From an uncultured Roseovarius sp. (GTDB lineage Bacteria > Pseudomonadota > Alphaproteobacteria > Rhodobacterales > Rhodobacteraceae): a DNA stretch of 64,000 bases. The stretch is taken from assembly GCF_947489715.1 (NCBI RefSeq), contig NZ_CANLER010000001.1, positions 1 to 64,000 of the forward strand, read 5' to 3'. The position numbers and the translations under genes are program-made. Under the pieces are notes generated by a model. The model had not been told where the DNA came from and made no database searches. It saw only the letters and a list, made by a program, of their open reading frames with translations. Each line of letters opens with the position of its first letter. The stretch's first letter is position 1. Below are positions 38,426 through 48,512 of this stretch, in pieces.

Positions 38426-38974
38426 TCATGGTAACTTACGGATGACAAAGTCGCTGCTGCCCCGCCGTACCAATTTATAATCCTGTTCTTGAACTTCACC
38501 ATAAGCGGAATCTTCCGTTTTTGCGAGTGCTAAGCGTAAATTATCGCGAATTGAGTCACTTTCGCCATTATCGAGCGCATAGGCACGGCGAAAAAACTGC
38601 TCGGCTTCAGAATTTTTGCCCTGTTCGATCAAAACGACACCCAGATTGTTCCAGATTTCCGGGGACCTCTCGTCCTTCTCAAGGGCTTGTCGAAGCAGAT
38701 CTTCAGCTTGCCCCAATCGGCCTAGGCCCAGATTGGCGGTGCCAAGCCCGGCCAAAACGTCGGAACTCATACCATGGGTCAATGCAGCGCGTGTAAAGGC
38801 ATCCAGGGCTAGATCGTATTCACCTGCGGCCATCAGTCTATTGCCAACGATCAGACCGTCCACGGCCTCACCGCTCTTCTTCACGCCCGGTGCGTAGGGA
38901 TTATCAGGCGAAGATCCCTGACTGCAGGCAGTCAAGGTCAGAAAAATTGCCAGAAGCGCCCCCGTGTGCTTCAT
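38426..38974 (-). CDS. tadD: TadD-like TPR lipoprotein
   Basis: Lipoprotein of 182 residues with lipobox LTAC at C17 and three or so TPR units (ALDAFTRAALTHGMSSDVLA, EDLLRQALEKDERSPEIWNN, AEQFFRRAYALDNGESD). It fits TadD, which is needed for secretin stability in the outer membrane. GAGGCG lies before the ATG. It starts 12 bases after tadC and is the better TadD candidate of the two TPR lipoproteins. Confidence 0.88.
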   Translation of the reverse strand: MKHTGALLAIFLTLTACSQGSSPDNPYAPGVKKSGEAVDGLIVGNRLMAAGEYDLALDAFTRAALTHGMSSDVLAGLGTANLGLGRLGQAEDLLRQALEKDERSPEIWNNLGVVLIEQGKNSEAEQFFRRAYALDNGESDSIRDNLRLALAKTEDSAYGEVQEQDYKLVRRGSSDFVIRKLP

Positions 38975-38986
38975 GTCGCCTCGTTA

Positions 38987-39964
38987 TTAGTTCACGCCCA
39001 TTGTGAACAATTTCATGATGCCTAGAATTGACGGGCCAACCAGAATGATCAGCAGTGGTGGAACTGTAAGCATCATCGTGGCCAATGTCATCTTGGTCGG
39101 CAGTTTGTTTGCCTTTTCTTCGGCACGCATGACCCGTTTGTCACGCATTTCGCCAGCATAAACTCTAAGGGCATCTGCGATCGACGTACCAAAAGTTTGG
39201 GATTGGACCAGAACAGTCACAAAGCTTGAGATATCTGGCACGCCGCACCGTTCCGCCATCTCGTTGAGAACCGAAGGCTTGTCGCGGCCTGCTTTGATCT
39301 GGTGTGCAACGATTTCGTATTCTTCGGCCAGCGCGGGATAAGAGGCACGGATTTCACCGGCGACGCGAATGATCGACTGGTCCATTGACTGACCTGCTTC
39401 GATACAGACAAGCATCATGTCGAGTGAATCCGGGAAGCCATCGGTGATTTCTTCTTGGCGTTGTTGCTGACGTTTGGTGACCCAATATTTGGGCAGCATG
39501 TAGCCAACGCCGCCAGGGCCCAAAATATATAGCAATACTTGCTGGGTGGTCGTTTCCTGTTCCCCTGATTTGAACAACAGGAAATAAATCACGCCAAGGA
39601 TCAAGAAACCGATACCAAGCGCCATCTGCGCGAAATGAAAGAAGCGGACCGCGTCGCGATGACGATAGCCTGCCTGTACCAGCGTCAGTTTTATCTGGGA
39701 ATAAGCCTTGGCATCCTGCGGTTCCAGAAAGCTGGCATATTTGTCCAGCTTTTCATTGCGCGACCCGGTTCGAAGGCGTTTCTTTTTCTCGGGCTCTTCG
39801 ACGACACCTGAACGCGATGCCTTTTTTAGTTTTTCTAAAGGATCCTGCCGCTCTTTCAGCAGCATAGGAATGGTCACAAGGATCATCAGCACACCAAGTG
39901 TGCCGACCAGGATCAAAGGTCCAAACGGCCCCAAGGCTTCGATGATCTGAGCAGTGAATTTCAT
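38987..39964 (-). CDS. tadC: Tad pilus inner-membrane platform protein TadC
   Basis: Type II secretion F-domain protein of 325 residues, one of two platform subunits of the Flp pilus. The F domain covers about 180-300 (SLDMMLVCIEAGQSMDQSII), with a final membrane helix at the C-terminus, and one N-terminal helix around 14-34. An AGAAGGAAATC lies before the ATG. It directly follows tadB. Confidence 0.94.
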   Translation of the reverse strand: MKFTAQIIEALGPFGPLILVGTLGVLMILVTIPMLLKERQDPLEKLKKASRSGVVEEPEKKKRLRTGSRNEKLDKYASFLEPQDAKAYSQIKLTLVQAGYRHRDAVRFFHFAQMALGIGFLILGVIYFLLFKSGEQETTTQQVLLYILGPGGVGYMLPKYWVTKRQQQRQEEITDGFPDSLDMMLVCIEAGQSMDQSIIRVAGEIRASYPALAEEYEIVAHQIKAGRDKPSVLNEMAERCGVPDISSFVTVLVQSQTFGTSIADALRVYAGEMRDKRVMRAEEKANKLPTKMTLATMMLTVPPLLIILVGPSILGIMKLFTMGVN

Positions 39965-39977
39965 GGTGATTTCCTTC

Positions 39978-40946
39978 TCAGACCTTGATGTTCACAAGGG
40001 CGCGCATGACGAATAGATTAAGAACCAAGAAGGCACCCACCGCCAGACATGCCGGGATGAACCAAGGGTGTTCCATCGCCTCGTCATAATAATCAGGTTT
40101 GATCAACTGAATGCCGATAAGGGCCATGATCGGGAAACCCGACAGAAATTTACCTGACCATTTTGCCTCTGCGGTGATGGCTTTTACCCGGCGGAACAGA
40201 CGGAATCGGGCCCTGATCACCTTGGCCAGACCAGCAAGGATCTCGGCCAAGTTACCACCAGATTGCTGTTGGATCGTCACGGCGACCGCAAGGAAACGCA
40301 TATCCTGCATGTCCAGCCGTTCGGCCATATCCTTGAGCGCCTCGCCTACGTCGCGGCCATAGGCAGCCTCGTCCGAGATAATACCAAATTCGGTGCCAAG
40401 CGGATCGGGTACTTCGCTGGCAACAATTTGAATTGCCGACGAAAACGGATGTCCAACTTTGAGCGAACGAACCATCAATTCGATCGCATCTGGCAATTGT
40501 TCTTCTAGCATGGCCATGCGTTTGCCGGCCTTCATGTTAATCCAAGTGAATACACCCCCAACACCCATCGCGACCGAAACCAGCGCACGCACCGGCAGCG
40601 ATGTAGAGGTGCCGACCGACAGGCCCAGAAACGCCAATACACTGACGCCAATCATCAGCAAGATAAGCTGCTTTGGCGTGAAGGCGATTGCCGCCTTCTG
40701 CGCTTTGTTCGACAGGATTGAGTAAAGCGGGATTCGGCGTGCTTTGAGGTGTTGCTGCATTTCCTTGCGCAGCGTCTCCATCACTTCTTCGCGGTTGCCG
40801 GTCTTGTCGAGCATTTCCAACCGGCGATTGACCCGATTGTTCAGGCTGATGGAACGGCCGAAAACGGTAAGATAAAGGCCCTCGACGAGGACAAGAACCC
40901 CAACGAAGATAAGACCGTAGATAATTGGTTCTGCACTGATGGTCAT
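39978..40946 (-). CDS. tadB: Tad pilus inner-membrane platform protein TadB
   Basis: Paralogue of TadC, 322 residues, with an F domain (IELMVRSLKVGHPFSSAIQI), an N-terminal helix near 8-27 and a pair of C-terminal helices. The protein works with TadC as the pilus extension platform. GGAG lies before the ATG, and the gene starts 5 bases after the cpaF stop. Confidence 0.94.
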   Translation of the reverse strand: MTISAEPIIYGLIFVGVLVLVEGLYLTVFGRSISLNNRVNRRLEMLDKTGNREEVMETLRKEMQQHLKARRIPLYSILSNKAQKAAIAFTPKQLILLMIGVSVLAFLGLSVGTSTSLPVRALVSVAMGVGGVFTWINMKAGKRMAMLEEQLPDAIELMVRSLKVGHPFSSAIQIVASEVPDPLGTEFGIISDEAAYGRDVGEALKDMAERLDMQDMRFLAVAVTIQQQSGGNLAEILAGLAKVIRARFRLFRRVKAITAEAKWSGKFLSGFPIMALIGIQLIKPDYYDEAMEHPWFIPACLAVGAFLVLNLFVMRALVNIKV

Positions 40947-40951
40947 ATCGC

Positions 40952-42403
<1,452 letters not shown>

Positions 42404-42417
42404 TCAATAATACCTTT

Positions 42418-43653
42418 TTACGCGGCCTCAGCTTCACTTTTTCCCAATTCATGAAGCGATGCGGCCAACTTTGCGATTTCCTTGCGCAATGGGTTCTTTG
42501 CAGCCGAAGATGCCAGCGGCAGACCGTGATCTCCGCTCTGGCTGACGGGACGACCACCATCGGGCAAGTGAATCTCGATGCTGATTTCCAGGCTCTCTCC
42601 CATGCGTTTCACGCGCGATTTGCCGCTTAGATCGGTGAATTTCGGGGCGCGATTCACGCAAAAACGCAGTTTTTCCAGGGGCAATTCTTCTGCCCTGAGC
42701 GCCCTTTTCAGACGCATCACATTTTGCGCTGAACGCATGTCCAGCTCGAGCGTGGCAAAATAGATTTGCGATGAGGTCAACACCGTTTCGGTCCATTGAA
42801 CAAGGGTCGATGGCATGTCAACAATCACGTAGTCAAACTTGCTGCGCGCCAGTTCGATTACGCGGCCCACATCCTCCGGGGTGATCATGTCAAGCGGCAG
42901 CATGTCAGGCGGTGAAGTCAACACCCACATTTTTTCTTCAAAAGAAACAAGGGCTTGCTTGAGAATATCTTCGTCCATCGTTTCCGTGTCAGACCACATC
43001 TCGTAGACGACTTCGCGGCGTGGCAAATCGAGGTATGTCGCAACCGAGCCGAACTGCAAATCCAGGTCAATCAAGCAGACACGCGGGGCGTCGGTCTTGC
43101 TGACTGTTGCCAGTTCCCACGCAAGGTTGACGGCAAGGGTTGTCGATCCGGTGCCCCCGGCCATCCCATGTGTGGCTAAAACCACGCCATCGGTGTCAGA
43201 GCTTGAGGTATTGAAAGGTGTGTGTTCGGGTTCGGGGACGGGTTCAGGCTTTTGCAGGCGTTCAATCGCCGCCTGTAATTCGTTTTCCGGAAGCGGGTAG
43301 GGGACAAACTCGTCGGCACCCTGGCGCAGTAGCTGGTGCAGCGCGGCGGGGCTGACATCTTCGGCAATGAGAATCACTTTAATCTTGCGGGATTTTGCAA
43401 GGGTGATGACCTCACCCAGCATCACCAGATCTTCTTCGTCGGTCTCGTCCACGGCAATCGCGACGAATTCGAGCGTTTCAGCTTCAGGTTGGTTGAAAAA
43501 TGCCAATGCTTCGGCAAAGCCGAGATCGCCCCAGGCTTCACCAAGGGCTTCTTCCATGTCCTCAATCAAAAGATCAAAATTCTGCACGTCCCTACTAATC
43601 GTGCATGCAACGATCGGGCTGGGATCAGGTTGTTTCATCGCGCTGCTCGTCAT
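42418..43653 (-). CDS. cpaE: Tad pilus localisation protein CpaE/TadZ
   Basis: Protein of 411 residues (406 if the ATG at 43638 is used). The N-terminal half is a receiver-like atypical domain (ILIAEDVSPAALHQLLRQGA), and the C-terminal half is a MinD/ParA-like ATPase. The Walker A stretch is GMAGGTGSTT at 163-172 instead of KGGVGKTT, lacking both lysines, as is known for TadZ proteins. It positions the pilus at the cell pole. It begins a separate transcript after a terminator. Confidence 0.93.
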   Translation of the reverse strand: MTSSAMKQPDPSPIVACTISRDVQNFDLLIEDMEEALGEAWGDLGFAEALAFFNQPEAETLEFVAIAVDETDEEDLVMLGEVITLAKSRKIKVILIAEDVSPAALHQLLRQGADEFVPYPLPENELQAAIERLQKPEPVPEPEHTPFNTSSSDTDGVVLATHGMAGGTGSTTLAVNLAWELATVSKTDAPRVCLIDLDLQFGSVATYLDLPRREVVYEMWSDTETMDEDILKQALVSFEEKMWVLTSPPDMLPLDMITPEDVGRVIELARSKFDYVIVDMPSTLVQWTETVLTSSQIYFATLELDMRSAQNVMRLKRALRAEELPLEKLRFCVNRAPKFTDLSGKSRVKRMGESLEISIEIHLPDGGRPVSQSGDHGLPLASSAAKNPLRKEIAKLAASLHELGKSEAEAA

Positions 43654-43846
43654 CGTACCAAAAGTCCTATTCCTGTAAGCGCTGCGCGAGGATTTAACGG
43701 CGTGTATTTCATCAGTTATCTACCGTTTCCAAAGCACAACGACCCCTTTTTCAACGGGGAACGCAGATGCGTTGTACAGAGATTGGTTTAAAATCTAGGC
43801 AACATTTGGGCCAAAAGATCGTAATTGTGCGATTTTGAGATACAAA
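43654..43846. promoter_or_regulatory. Presumed promoter region of the cpaE-cpaF-tadBC transcript
   Basis: The terminator between the OmpA-like gene and cpaE makes a separate promoter necessary here, but no -35/-10 pair was clear. The stretch is AT-rich and holds no gene. Confidence 0.35.
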
Positions 43847-43872
43847 AAAAACCCGCCAAAGGGCGGGTTTTT
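43847..43872. terminator. Bidirectional intrinsic terminator between the OmpA-like gene and cpaE
   Basis: AAAAACCCGCC / GGCGGGTTTTT is a perfect hairpin with loop AAAG. It has a T-run on either side depending on the strand and splits the tad locus into separate transcripts. Confidence 0.93.
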
Positions 43873-43921
43873 CAGGTGGCCCGACACATGTCGGGCAGGG
43901 AGATGTCGTATTGTGGCGCGG

Positions 43922-44584
43922 TTATTCGCCTCCGCCCACAACTGTTTCGTCGTCCTTGACAATCGACAGATCGGTCGCAGGTTTGGCACTGTCGACATAC
44001 TCTCGGTAGACAACCTGTGCGTATTTTCCGTCCATGACGATCGGATGTGTGCCTACGAAACCGGAAACATCCGTCACGGTCCGGCGATTGCGGCGCTCGC
44101 GACCCTGGGTGACGATCAGCGGTTGGGTTTCTCCAAAGGAAACAACCGCCTCAAGCCGTGAACGGCTGATACCCTGTGTTGTCAGATAGGAAACGACCGT
44201 CTGGGCACGACGCAGGCCGAGACGTTTGTTATAGGCGTTTGAGCCGACCGCATCGGTGTGCCCGTAGACCCGGAAGCGTACTTCGGGGAATTGGCGAATC
44301 CACCGTGCCTGTTCACGCAATGTTGTTTGTGCCGTGGCATCCAGCCGCGCCGAGTTGAAGGCGAAGTTGACGGTGCTCAACACTTCGTTCGAGAACCGGT
44401 TTGACAGGTTTTCGACATAGCTTCGTTGCCCCGTCATCACGAGGTGGTTGTTCATGTTGGCATTGCCGAAATTACCGCCATCCAATACTGATCCCGCCTC
44501 TGAGAAGTAGGAACGGTATACCTGACCCTGTTGGGAACAGGCGGAAAGTGCGACAAGTCCTGCAGTTGCGATAAGTAGTTTCAT
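43922..44584 (-). CDS. OmpA-domain lipoprotein of the tad locus
   Basis: Outer-membrane lipoprotein of 220 residues. The signal ends in LSAC with C16. A C-terminal OmpA-like domain follows, with RVYGHTDAVGSNAYNKRLGL as the peptidoglycan-binding signature. It stands where RcpB or CpaD is found in other tad loci and probably fixes the secretin complex to the wall. AAAGGCAGG lies before the ATG, the same leader pattern as the cpaC gene just upstream. A terminator follows. Confidence 0.88.
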   Translation of the reverse strand: MKLLIATAGLVALSACSQQGQVYRSYFSEAGSVLDGGNFGNANMNNHLVMTGQRSYVENLSNRFSNEVLSTVNFAFNSARLDATAQTTLREQARWIRQFPEVRFRVYGHTDAVGSNAYNKRLGLRRAQTVVSYLTTQGISRSRLEAVVSFGETQPLIVTQGRERRNRRTVTDVSGFVGTHPIVMDGKYAQVVYREYVDSAKPATDLSIVKDDETVVGGGE

Positions 44585-44601
44585 GTGCCCCTGCCTTTCT
44601 A

Positions 44602-46023
44602 TCATTCCATGACGTAGCCGTAGGAACCGGTGAAGTCCTGCTTTGCAACTTCTCCGACCGAGTTACGGTTCTTGACGTCTTTTGCCACACGGCCGTTCAG
44701 GAACAGATCCTTTTCGGTCGGCAATTTTACCCGATCGGTGGGCAGGGCGTAGGCCTCGCCATTGGTCGGGGACACCAGATGTGCGGTGACGATAATGACC
44801 AGCTCGGTCTGAGACCGCTGATAATCTGCACTGCGGAACAGCGCGCCAAGAATTGGCACGTCCCCGAGCCAGGGTACCTGGGCGTTGTTGTCGCGGAAAT
44901 CATCTTGAAGCAATCCTGCGATCGCAAAGCTTTGCCCGTCACGCATTGATACCGTCGACGAGGCGTCCCGGCGGCGGAAAGCAGGAAGTTCCAGACCCGC
45001 AACGGTGATACCATTTGTCGGGTCGATCGACGAAACCGCTGCGGCGAGTTCCAGGTTGATTATCCCTTCGTCGACAACACGTGGAACGAAGTTGAGTTCA
45101 ACGCCGAAAGGCTTAAACTCGATGTCGATTCCATCATCCCCATTATCCACCGGAATGGGCACTTCGCCACCTGCAAGGAATTTTGCTTCCTGACCTGAAA
45201 GTGCGGTCAGGTTCGGTTCAGCCAGCGTTCTGACAATCCCTTTATTTTCAAGGGCTTCAATCAAGACACCCAACTGAACAGAGCCAAGATCCAAATTGAG
45301 GCCTAGAGCACCCAAAGTGCCCTCTTTGACGGTTGTGCCGTTGACTGTGCCTCCGGCGACACCGTTATTTGCAGGGTTCAAAAACGTACCTGTCTGCGAA
45401 ACGCCACTAACTCTGCCCGAGGGTGACAGCAAATTCAAAGAAGTGCCCAGTGATTTCGAAACACTGCGCTGCATCTCTGCAAAGCGCACTTTGAGCATAA
45501 CCTGCTGTTGGCCGGAAACGACCATAAGATTTGAAACCCGTTCTGGCGCATAACGTTCCGCCAGATCAAGGGCACGTTGAAGGCGAGCAACGCTTGAAAC
45601 ACTGCCTGAAAGTACGATGCCATCATTGGCCGAGCGTACTTCGATCTTTTCTTTTGGAAGGACCTGACGCAGACGTTCCTTGAATTCGGAAACGTCGGGG
45701 GTAACGTGCACTTCGACATTCGTAATCAGCCGACCGGTTGCATCCAGCAAGGTAAGAGTCGTGCGTCCTGGGGTTTTACCCAGCACATAAATCGTCCTGT
45801 CCGAAAGCGTCGAGAAATCAGCGATCGACGGATTGGCGATGCTGAGTTCGGCAAAAGGTGTATCGCTCTCAACGACGACAGCGCGGTTCATCGCGACATT
45901 CAGATCGCGCCCGGCGCCTTTCCTTACGACAGTGATGTTTTCTGCCTGCACTGCAACGGCGAATGGCCCAACTGCCACCGCCAGCCCCAATAGGGCAGCT
46001 TTAAAGAAGCCTAGATTTTTCAT
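44602..46023 (-). CDS. cpaC: Tad outer-membrane secretin CpaC/RcpA
   Basis: Secretin of 473 residues. The signal peptide ends with VQA at 27. A BON-like or N-terminal pilus-domain region follows (TPDVSEFKERLRQVLPKEKI), then the secretin domain with FAIAGLLQDDFRDNNAQVPW and the C-terminal LVIIVTAHLVSP. It forms the pilus exit channel. GGAAAGGCAGG precedes the ATG at 46023. It is followed directly by the OmpA lipoprotein. Confidence 0.95.
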   Translation of the reverse strand: MKNLGFFKAALLGLAVAVGPFAVAVQAENITVVRKGAGRDLNVAMNRAVVVESDTPFAELSIANPSIADFSTLSDRTIYVLGKTPGRTTLTLLDATGRLITNVEVHVTPDVSEFKERLRQVLPKEKIEVRSANDGIVLSGSVSSVARLQRALDLAERYAPERVSNLMVVSGQQQVMLKVRFAEMQRSVSKSLGTSLNLLSPSGRVSGVSQTGTFLNPANNGVAGGTVNGTTVKEGTLGALGLNLDLGSVQLGVLIEALENKGIVRTLAEPNLTALSGQEAKFLAGGEVPIPVDNGDDGIDIEFKPFGVELNFVPRVVDEGIINLELAAAVSSIDPTNGITVAGLELPAFRRRDASSTVSMRDGQSFAIAGLLQDDFRDNNAQVPWLGDVPILGALFRSADYQRSQTELVIIVTAHLVSPTNGEAYALPTDRVKLPTEKDLFLNGRVAKDVKNRNSVGEVAKQDFTGSYGYVME

Positions 46024-46171
46024 GTGACCTGCCTTTCCGATCACGCCTCATTTTTGGGGTCTTGATGCCCCGGATTGGCTGCACTGTGCTGCAATTCGGA
46101 TTTTTTTTCAAGAATCAATGGGTTTCGGGGTGATATTATTGTGGCTTGCCTGCAATAGTTTCCAAAATGCA

Positions 46172-46199
46172 ACGGGGCACCGATTGCGCGATGCCCCGT
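46172..46199 (-). terminator. Terminator-like hairpin between cpaB and cpaC
   Basis: ACGGGGCA (46172-46179) pairs with TGCCCCGT (46192-46199). In the minus direction it is followed by TGCATTTT, a weak T-run. It may partly stop transcripts between cpaB and cpaC or stabilise their ends. Confidence 0.5.
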
Positions 46200-46222
46200 A
46201 TATTCCTGAGATTTGCTGCAAT

Positions 46223-47092
46223 TTAGTTAGTGCAGGGGATCTCCGAGATGATCGTTTCGCCGCCGCGGCGGGTCTTGATCGTGCAAATTTCCTCTTCGAC
46301 CGCCGCCTGTTTGACAGGAGCATCCATCAAACCCAGAAGACTGCGCTGATCCACTTCGATGGCTTCTGCAACGGTGTCATCCTCGGCGCCAACCAGCGAC
46401 AGGGCCAACCGGCCGGTCGTCTGTGCCTGCGCCAAGGCAGCCACCTGCTGCGGGAGAACTGCAACAGTGACGGTGCGGGCGATGATGGCGCCGGTGGTGT
46501 CGCCATTGGCAACCTGATCGACGGCAATAAGTCTAACGCCAGTTTCAATCAGTTTCGTTACATCACCAGTTGAATTTCCTTCAGTCCGCGCCCCTTTGCC
46601 CGAAATTTTACCAGTCCAGTAGACATCGACGCGGTCACCGGGGCGTAAAAATCCTGAAACACCGCTTGAAACGTCTACCTTGATGGCAAATGCGCGCATC
46701 CCGCGTTCCAGCTGAGATGTGAGGCCGGCATCTTCGCCAGGAGCTGTCACTTTCACGGCCAGGATGGCTTCGTTCTTTTCCATCGCACGAATAACTGTAC
46801 GAGGCTCATCGTTACCCTCAGGGAAAAGAGCCTCCATCGTCTCATAGACACCTTCAGGCAAGGATTGCTTGGGGAAGCTTGTGACCCGAACACTGTCCTC
46901 GCGCAGCACTTCACCATATTTCAGCGGCTTGTCCGCTACGTAAATCTCGACAGTTTCGATGGCCGGCATGCGCTGAGCACGCTCGTTTGCCAACTGTGTC
47001 TGGTATCCCTGAATATAGTTCTTGGCCATGTAAACGGCAAAACCGGCCAGCCCGAGACCCACAATCAATACCAGTCCAAAAACCAACCTCAT
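46223..47092 (-). CDS. cpaB: Tad pilus assembly protein CpaB/RcpC
   Basis: Periplasmic protein of 289 residues with an N-terminal membrane helix (LVFGLVLIVGLGLAGFAVYM) and a SAF domain (VEIYVADKPLKYGEVLREDS), which may bind peptidoglycan and steady the secretin. The last part is low complexity. GGAAAGGACTTAGCC precedes the ATG. The 130-base gap after it and the hairpin suggest partial separation from cpaC. Confidence 0.93.
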   Translation of the reverse strand: MRLVFGLVLIVGLGLAGFAVYMAKNYIQGYQTQLANERAQRMPAIETVEIYVADKPLKYGEVLREDSVRVTSFPKQSLPEGVYETMEALFPEGNDEPRTVIRAMEKNEAILAVKVTAPGEDAGLTSQLERGMRAFAIKVDVSSGVSGFLRPGDRVDVYWTGKISGKGARTEGNSTGDVTKLIETGVRLIAVDQVANGDTTGAIIARTVTVAVLPQQVAALAQAQTTGRLALSLVGAEDDTVAEAIEVDQRSLLGLMDAPVKQAAVEEEICTIKTRRGGETIISEIPCTN

Positions 47093-47602
47093 GGCTAAGT
47101 CCTTTCCAGGTTACTACTTCGTCGCGTTACCAGCTTGGTACACGCATATCGTTTCATATTGCTTTCGAATGTGGCAAAAACTTGGTGGGGTGGTGATTGT
47201 TTCGCGACAGAAAACGATGAATTTTGCAATTCGAACAGTTCCGAAAATTTGTCTCAAAGGCAGCTTGTTTCAAAACAAAGTATTGCTTTGTGTTGTTGCT
47301 GAGACCGATCGCTAACCATAGCGTTTTAATTTTGACGCTCGCTATGATCCGACTTGAAGCAGCGGTTCAAACCACCAATGCGACGCAATTTTTTGTATCG
47401 CGGGCTCTTATGAAAAGATGCGGATTTGCATTTGATGATACAAAAACCGTGCACAACCCGGACATTCGCAGCGTCGTTGATAGCTGGCCGTTTGCGTCCG
47501 GGGCGATGCTTTGGCGTTCACCCGCATCGCGCTAGCCGTTTTTCAATGACCGAAGCATTGTAAGCAACGGACATTGAATGGTTTCATCAGCTAAAACGAC
47601 GG
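47093..47602. other. Long gap between cpaB and the second flp gene
   Basis: These 510 bases hold no convincing gene. The low-GC stretch must contain the promoter for cpaB-cpaC. A 103-residue plus-strand reading inside it lacks a ribosome site and any family likeness. Near the flp end a stem TTCAATG-A-CCG pairs with CGG-A-CATTGAA (47542-47552 with 47568-47578). It has no T-run on the minus strand, so it is not a clean terminator. Confidence 0.4.
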
Positions 47603-47797
47603 TTACGGAGTACCTGTCTGCGCGCCGCCGACATCGGTTTCGATGGTAGAGGCCAGCGAACTTACACCGCTCAGAACCGAAAGATATCCGGCCAGGGCCA
47701 GGCCTATTACCGAGGCTGTTAATACGACCCAGTCCACAGTGACAGCACCGTCTTCTGACTGGGCAAATTTTGCGATTTTATAACGTTTCAGCATCAT
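47603..47797 (-). CDS. Flp-family prepilin (second copy)
   Basis: Small prepilin of 64 residues. A short basic leader (MMLKRYKIAKF) ends at SEDG, then the mature start AVTVDWVVLTASVIGLALAG and a Gly/Thr-rich tail GGAQTGTP. The mature residues 5 and 6 are Asp-Trp instead of the usual Glu-Tyr, as in the first copy. ATGATG at 47797 follows GGACGAG; the ATG at 47809 is poorer. The gene lies 170 bases after flp copy one. Confidence 0.85.
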   Translation of the reverse strand: MMLKRYKIAKFAQSEDGAVTVDWVVLTASVIGLALAGYLSVLSGVSSLASTIETDVGGAQTGTP

Positions 47798-47900
47798 GAA
47801 CTCGTCCATTCTACAATTTTGACATTTTGCAATGGCAATGAAACTTCATCTCTGAGTTCAAAGCTGCGCACTTGGCGTCAAGCCGCGTTGCAAGAGCCGG

Positions 47901-47935
47901 GTAAACAAAAGGCCGCAACTACATGAACTGCGGCC
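47901..47935 (-). terminator. Intrinsic terminator after the first flp gene
   Basis: GGCCGCA (47911-47917) pairs with TGCGGCC (47929-47935), and in the minus direction the hairpin is followed by TTTTGTTT. It lets the first prepilin be made from its own abundant transcript, separate from the second flp gene. Confidence 0.85.
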
Positions 47936-47966
47936 AATTGCATTTTAGAGTTAGGCAGTGCCTAGC

Positions 47967-48152
47967 TTACGGAGTACCAGTTGTGGTACCGCCAACATCT
48001 GTCGAGATGGTGTTCGCCAGCTGGCTTACGCCGCTTTTAACGGTGGTAACACCGGCAACACCCAGGCCAACAACGGCTGCGGTCAGAACGACCCAGTCAA
48101 CTGTTACGGCGCCGTCTTCGTCTTTCTTGAAGTTTTTGATAAACTTGATCAT
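47967..48152 (-). CDS. flp: Flp-family major prepilin
   Basis: Prepilin of 61 residues. A basic leader (MIKFIKNFKKDEDG) is cleaved after glycine to expose AVTVDWVVLTAAVVGLGVAG, the hydrophobic helix that packs in the fibre. It ends GGTTTGTP. D5-W6 of the mature protein replace the common E5-Y6. A very strong GGAGGGACC precedes the ATG, and a terminator follows, both fitting the abundant pilin. It is the first gene of the tad locus. Confidence 0.9.
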   Translation of the reverse strand: MIKFIKNFKKDEDGAVTVDWVVLTAAVVGLGVAGVTTVKSGVSQLANTISTDVGGTTTGTP

Positions 48153-48512
48153 TTTAGGTCCCTCCAAAGGATCTGTTACTTAGGTTCGCAACCGCTTGAG
48201 CAACTCGCTGGGCCGTCTCTCTGTTGGCCCGCTGCCGTTGCGGTATGGAGAGATATAGCCAGCCAAATCAGGCAGGAATTGGGCGGCAATAGTTCCTTTT
48301 TTGCACCGCATAGTTTTTTTGCTGAGAAATAATTCAAGTATCTGAAAGTAAACAAATAAAAAAACAAAAAAACACTTTAACGGGAATGCTGCCGGTTAGA
48401 ATCGGGCACTGTCTGCCGTTTTCCGGTTTCTAAAAAAAAGACAATGCTGGCGGAAAAATCGGACTTTTGCGATACTCGCGCCAACAACAACAAAAAATAC
48501 TGGCGGGCGAAC
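48153..48512. promoter_or_regulatory. Divergent flp/lytic transglycosylase regulatory region
   Basis: This 360-base, very AT-rich gap (A-runs around 48355-48375 and 48433-48440) must carry the pilin promoter to the left and the transglycosylase promoter to the right. No gene was seen. A specific -35/-10 pair could not be fixed. Confidence 0.5.

Noticed and set aside
47224-47535. A 103-codon reading in the cpaB-flp gap
   Set aside because: It is in a low-GC regulatory gap, lacks a Shine-Dalgarno and has no recognisable motif.
47542-47578. Terminator after the second flp gene
   Set aside because: The stem has a mismatch and a long loop, and on the minus strand it is followed by A rather than T residues.
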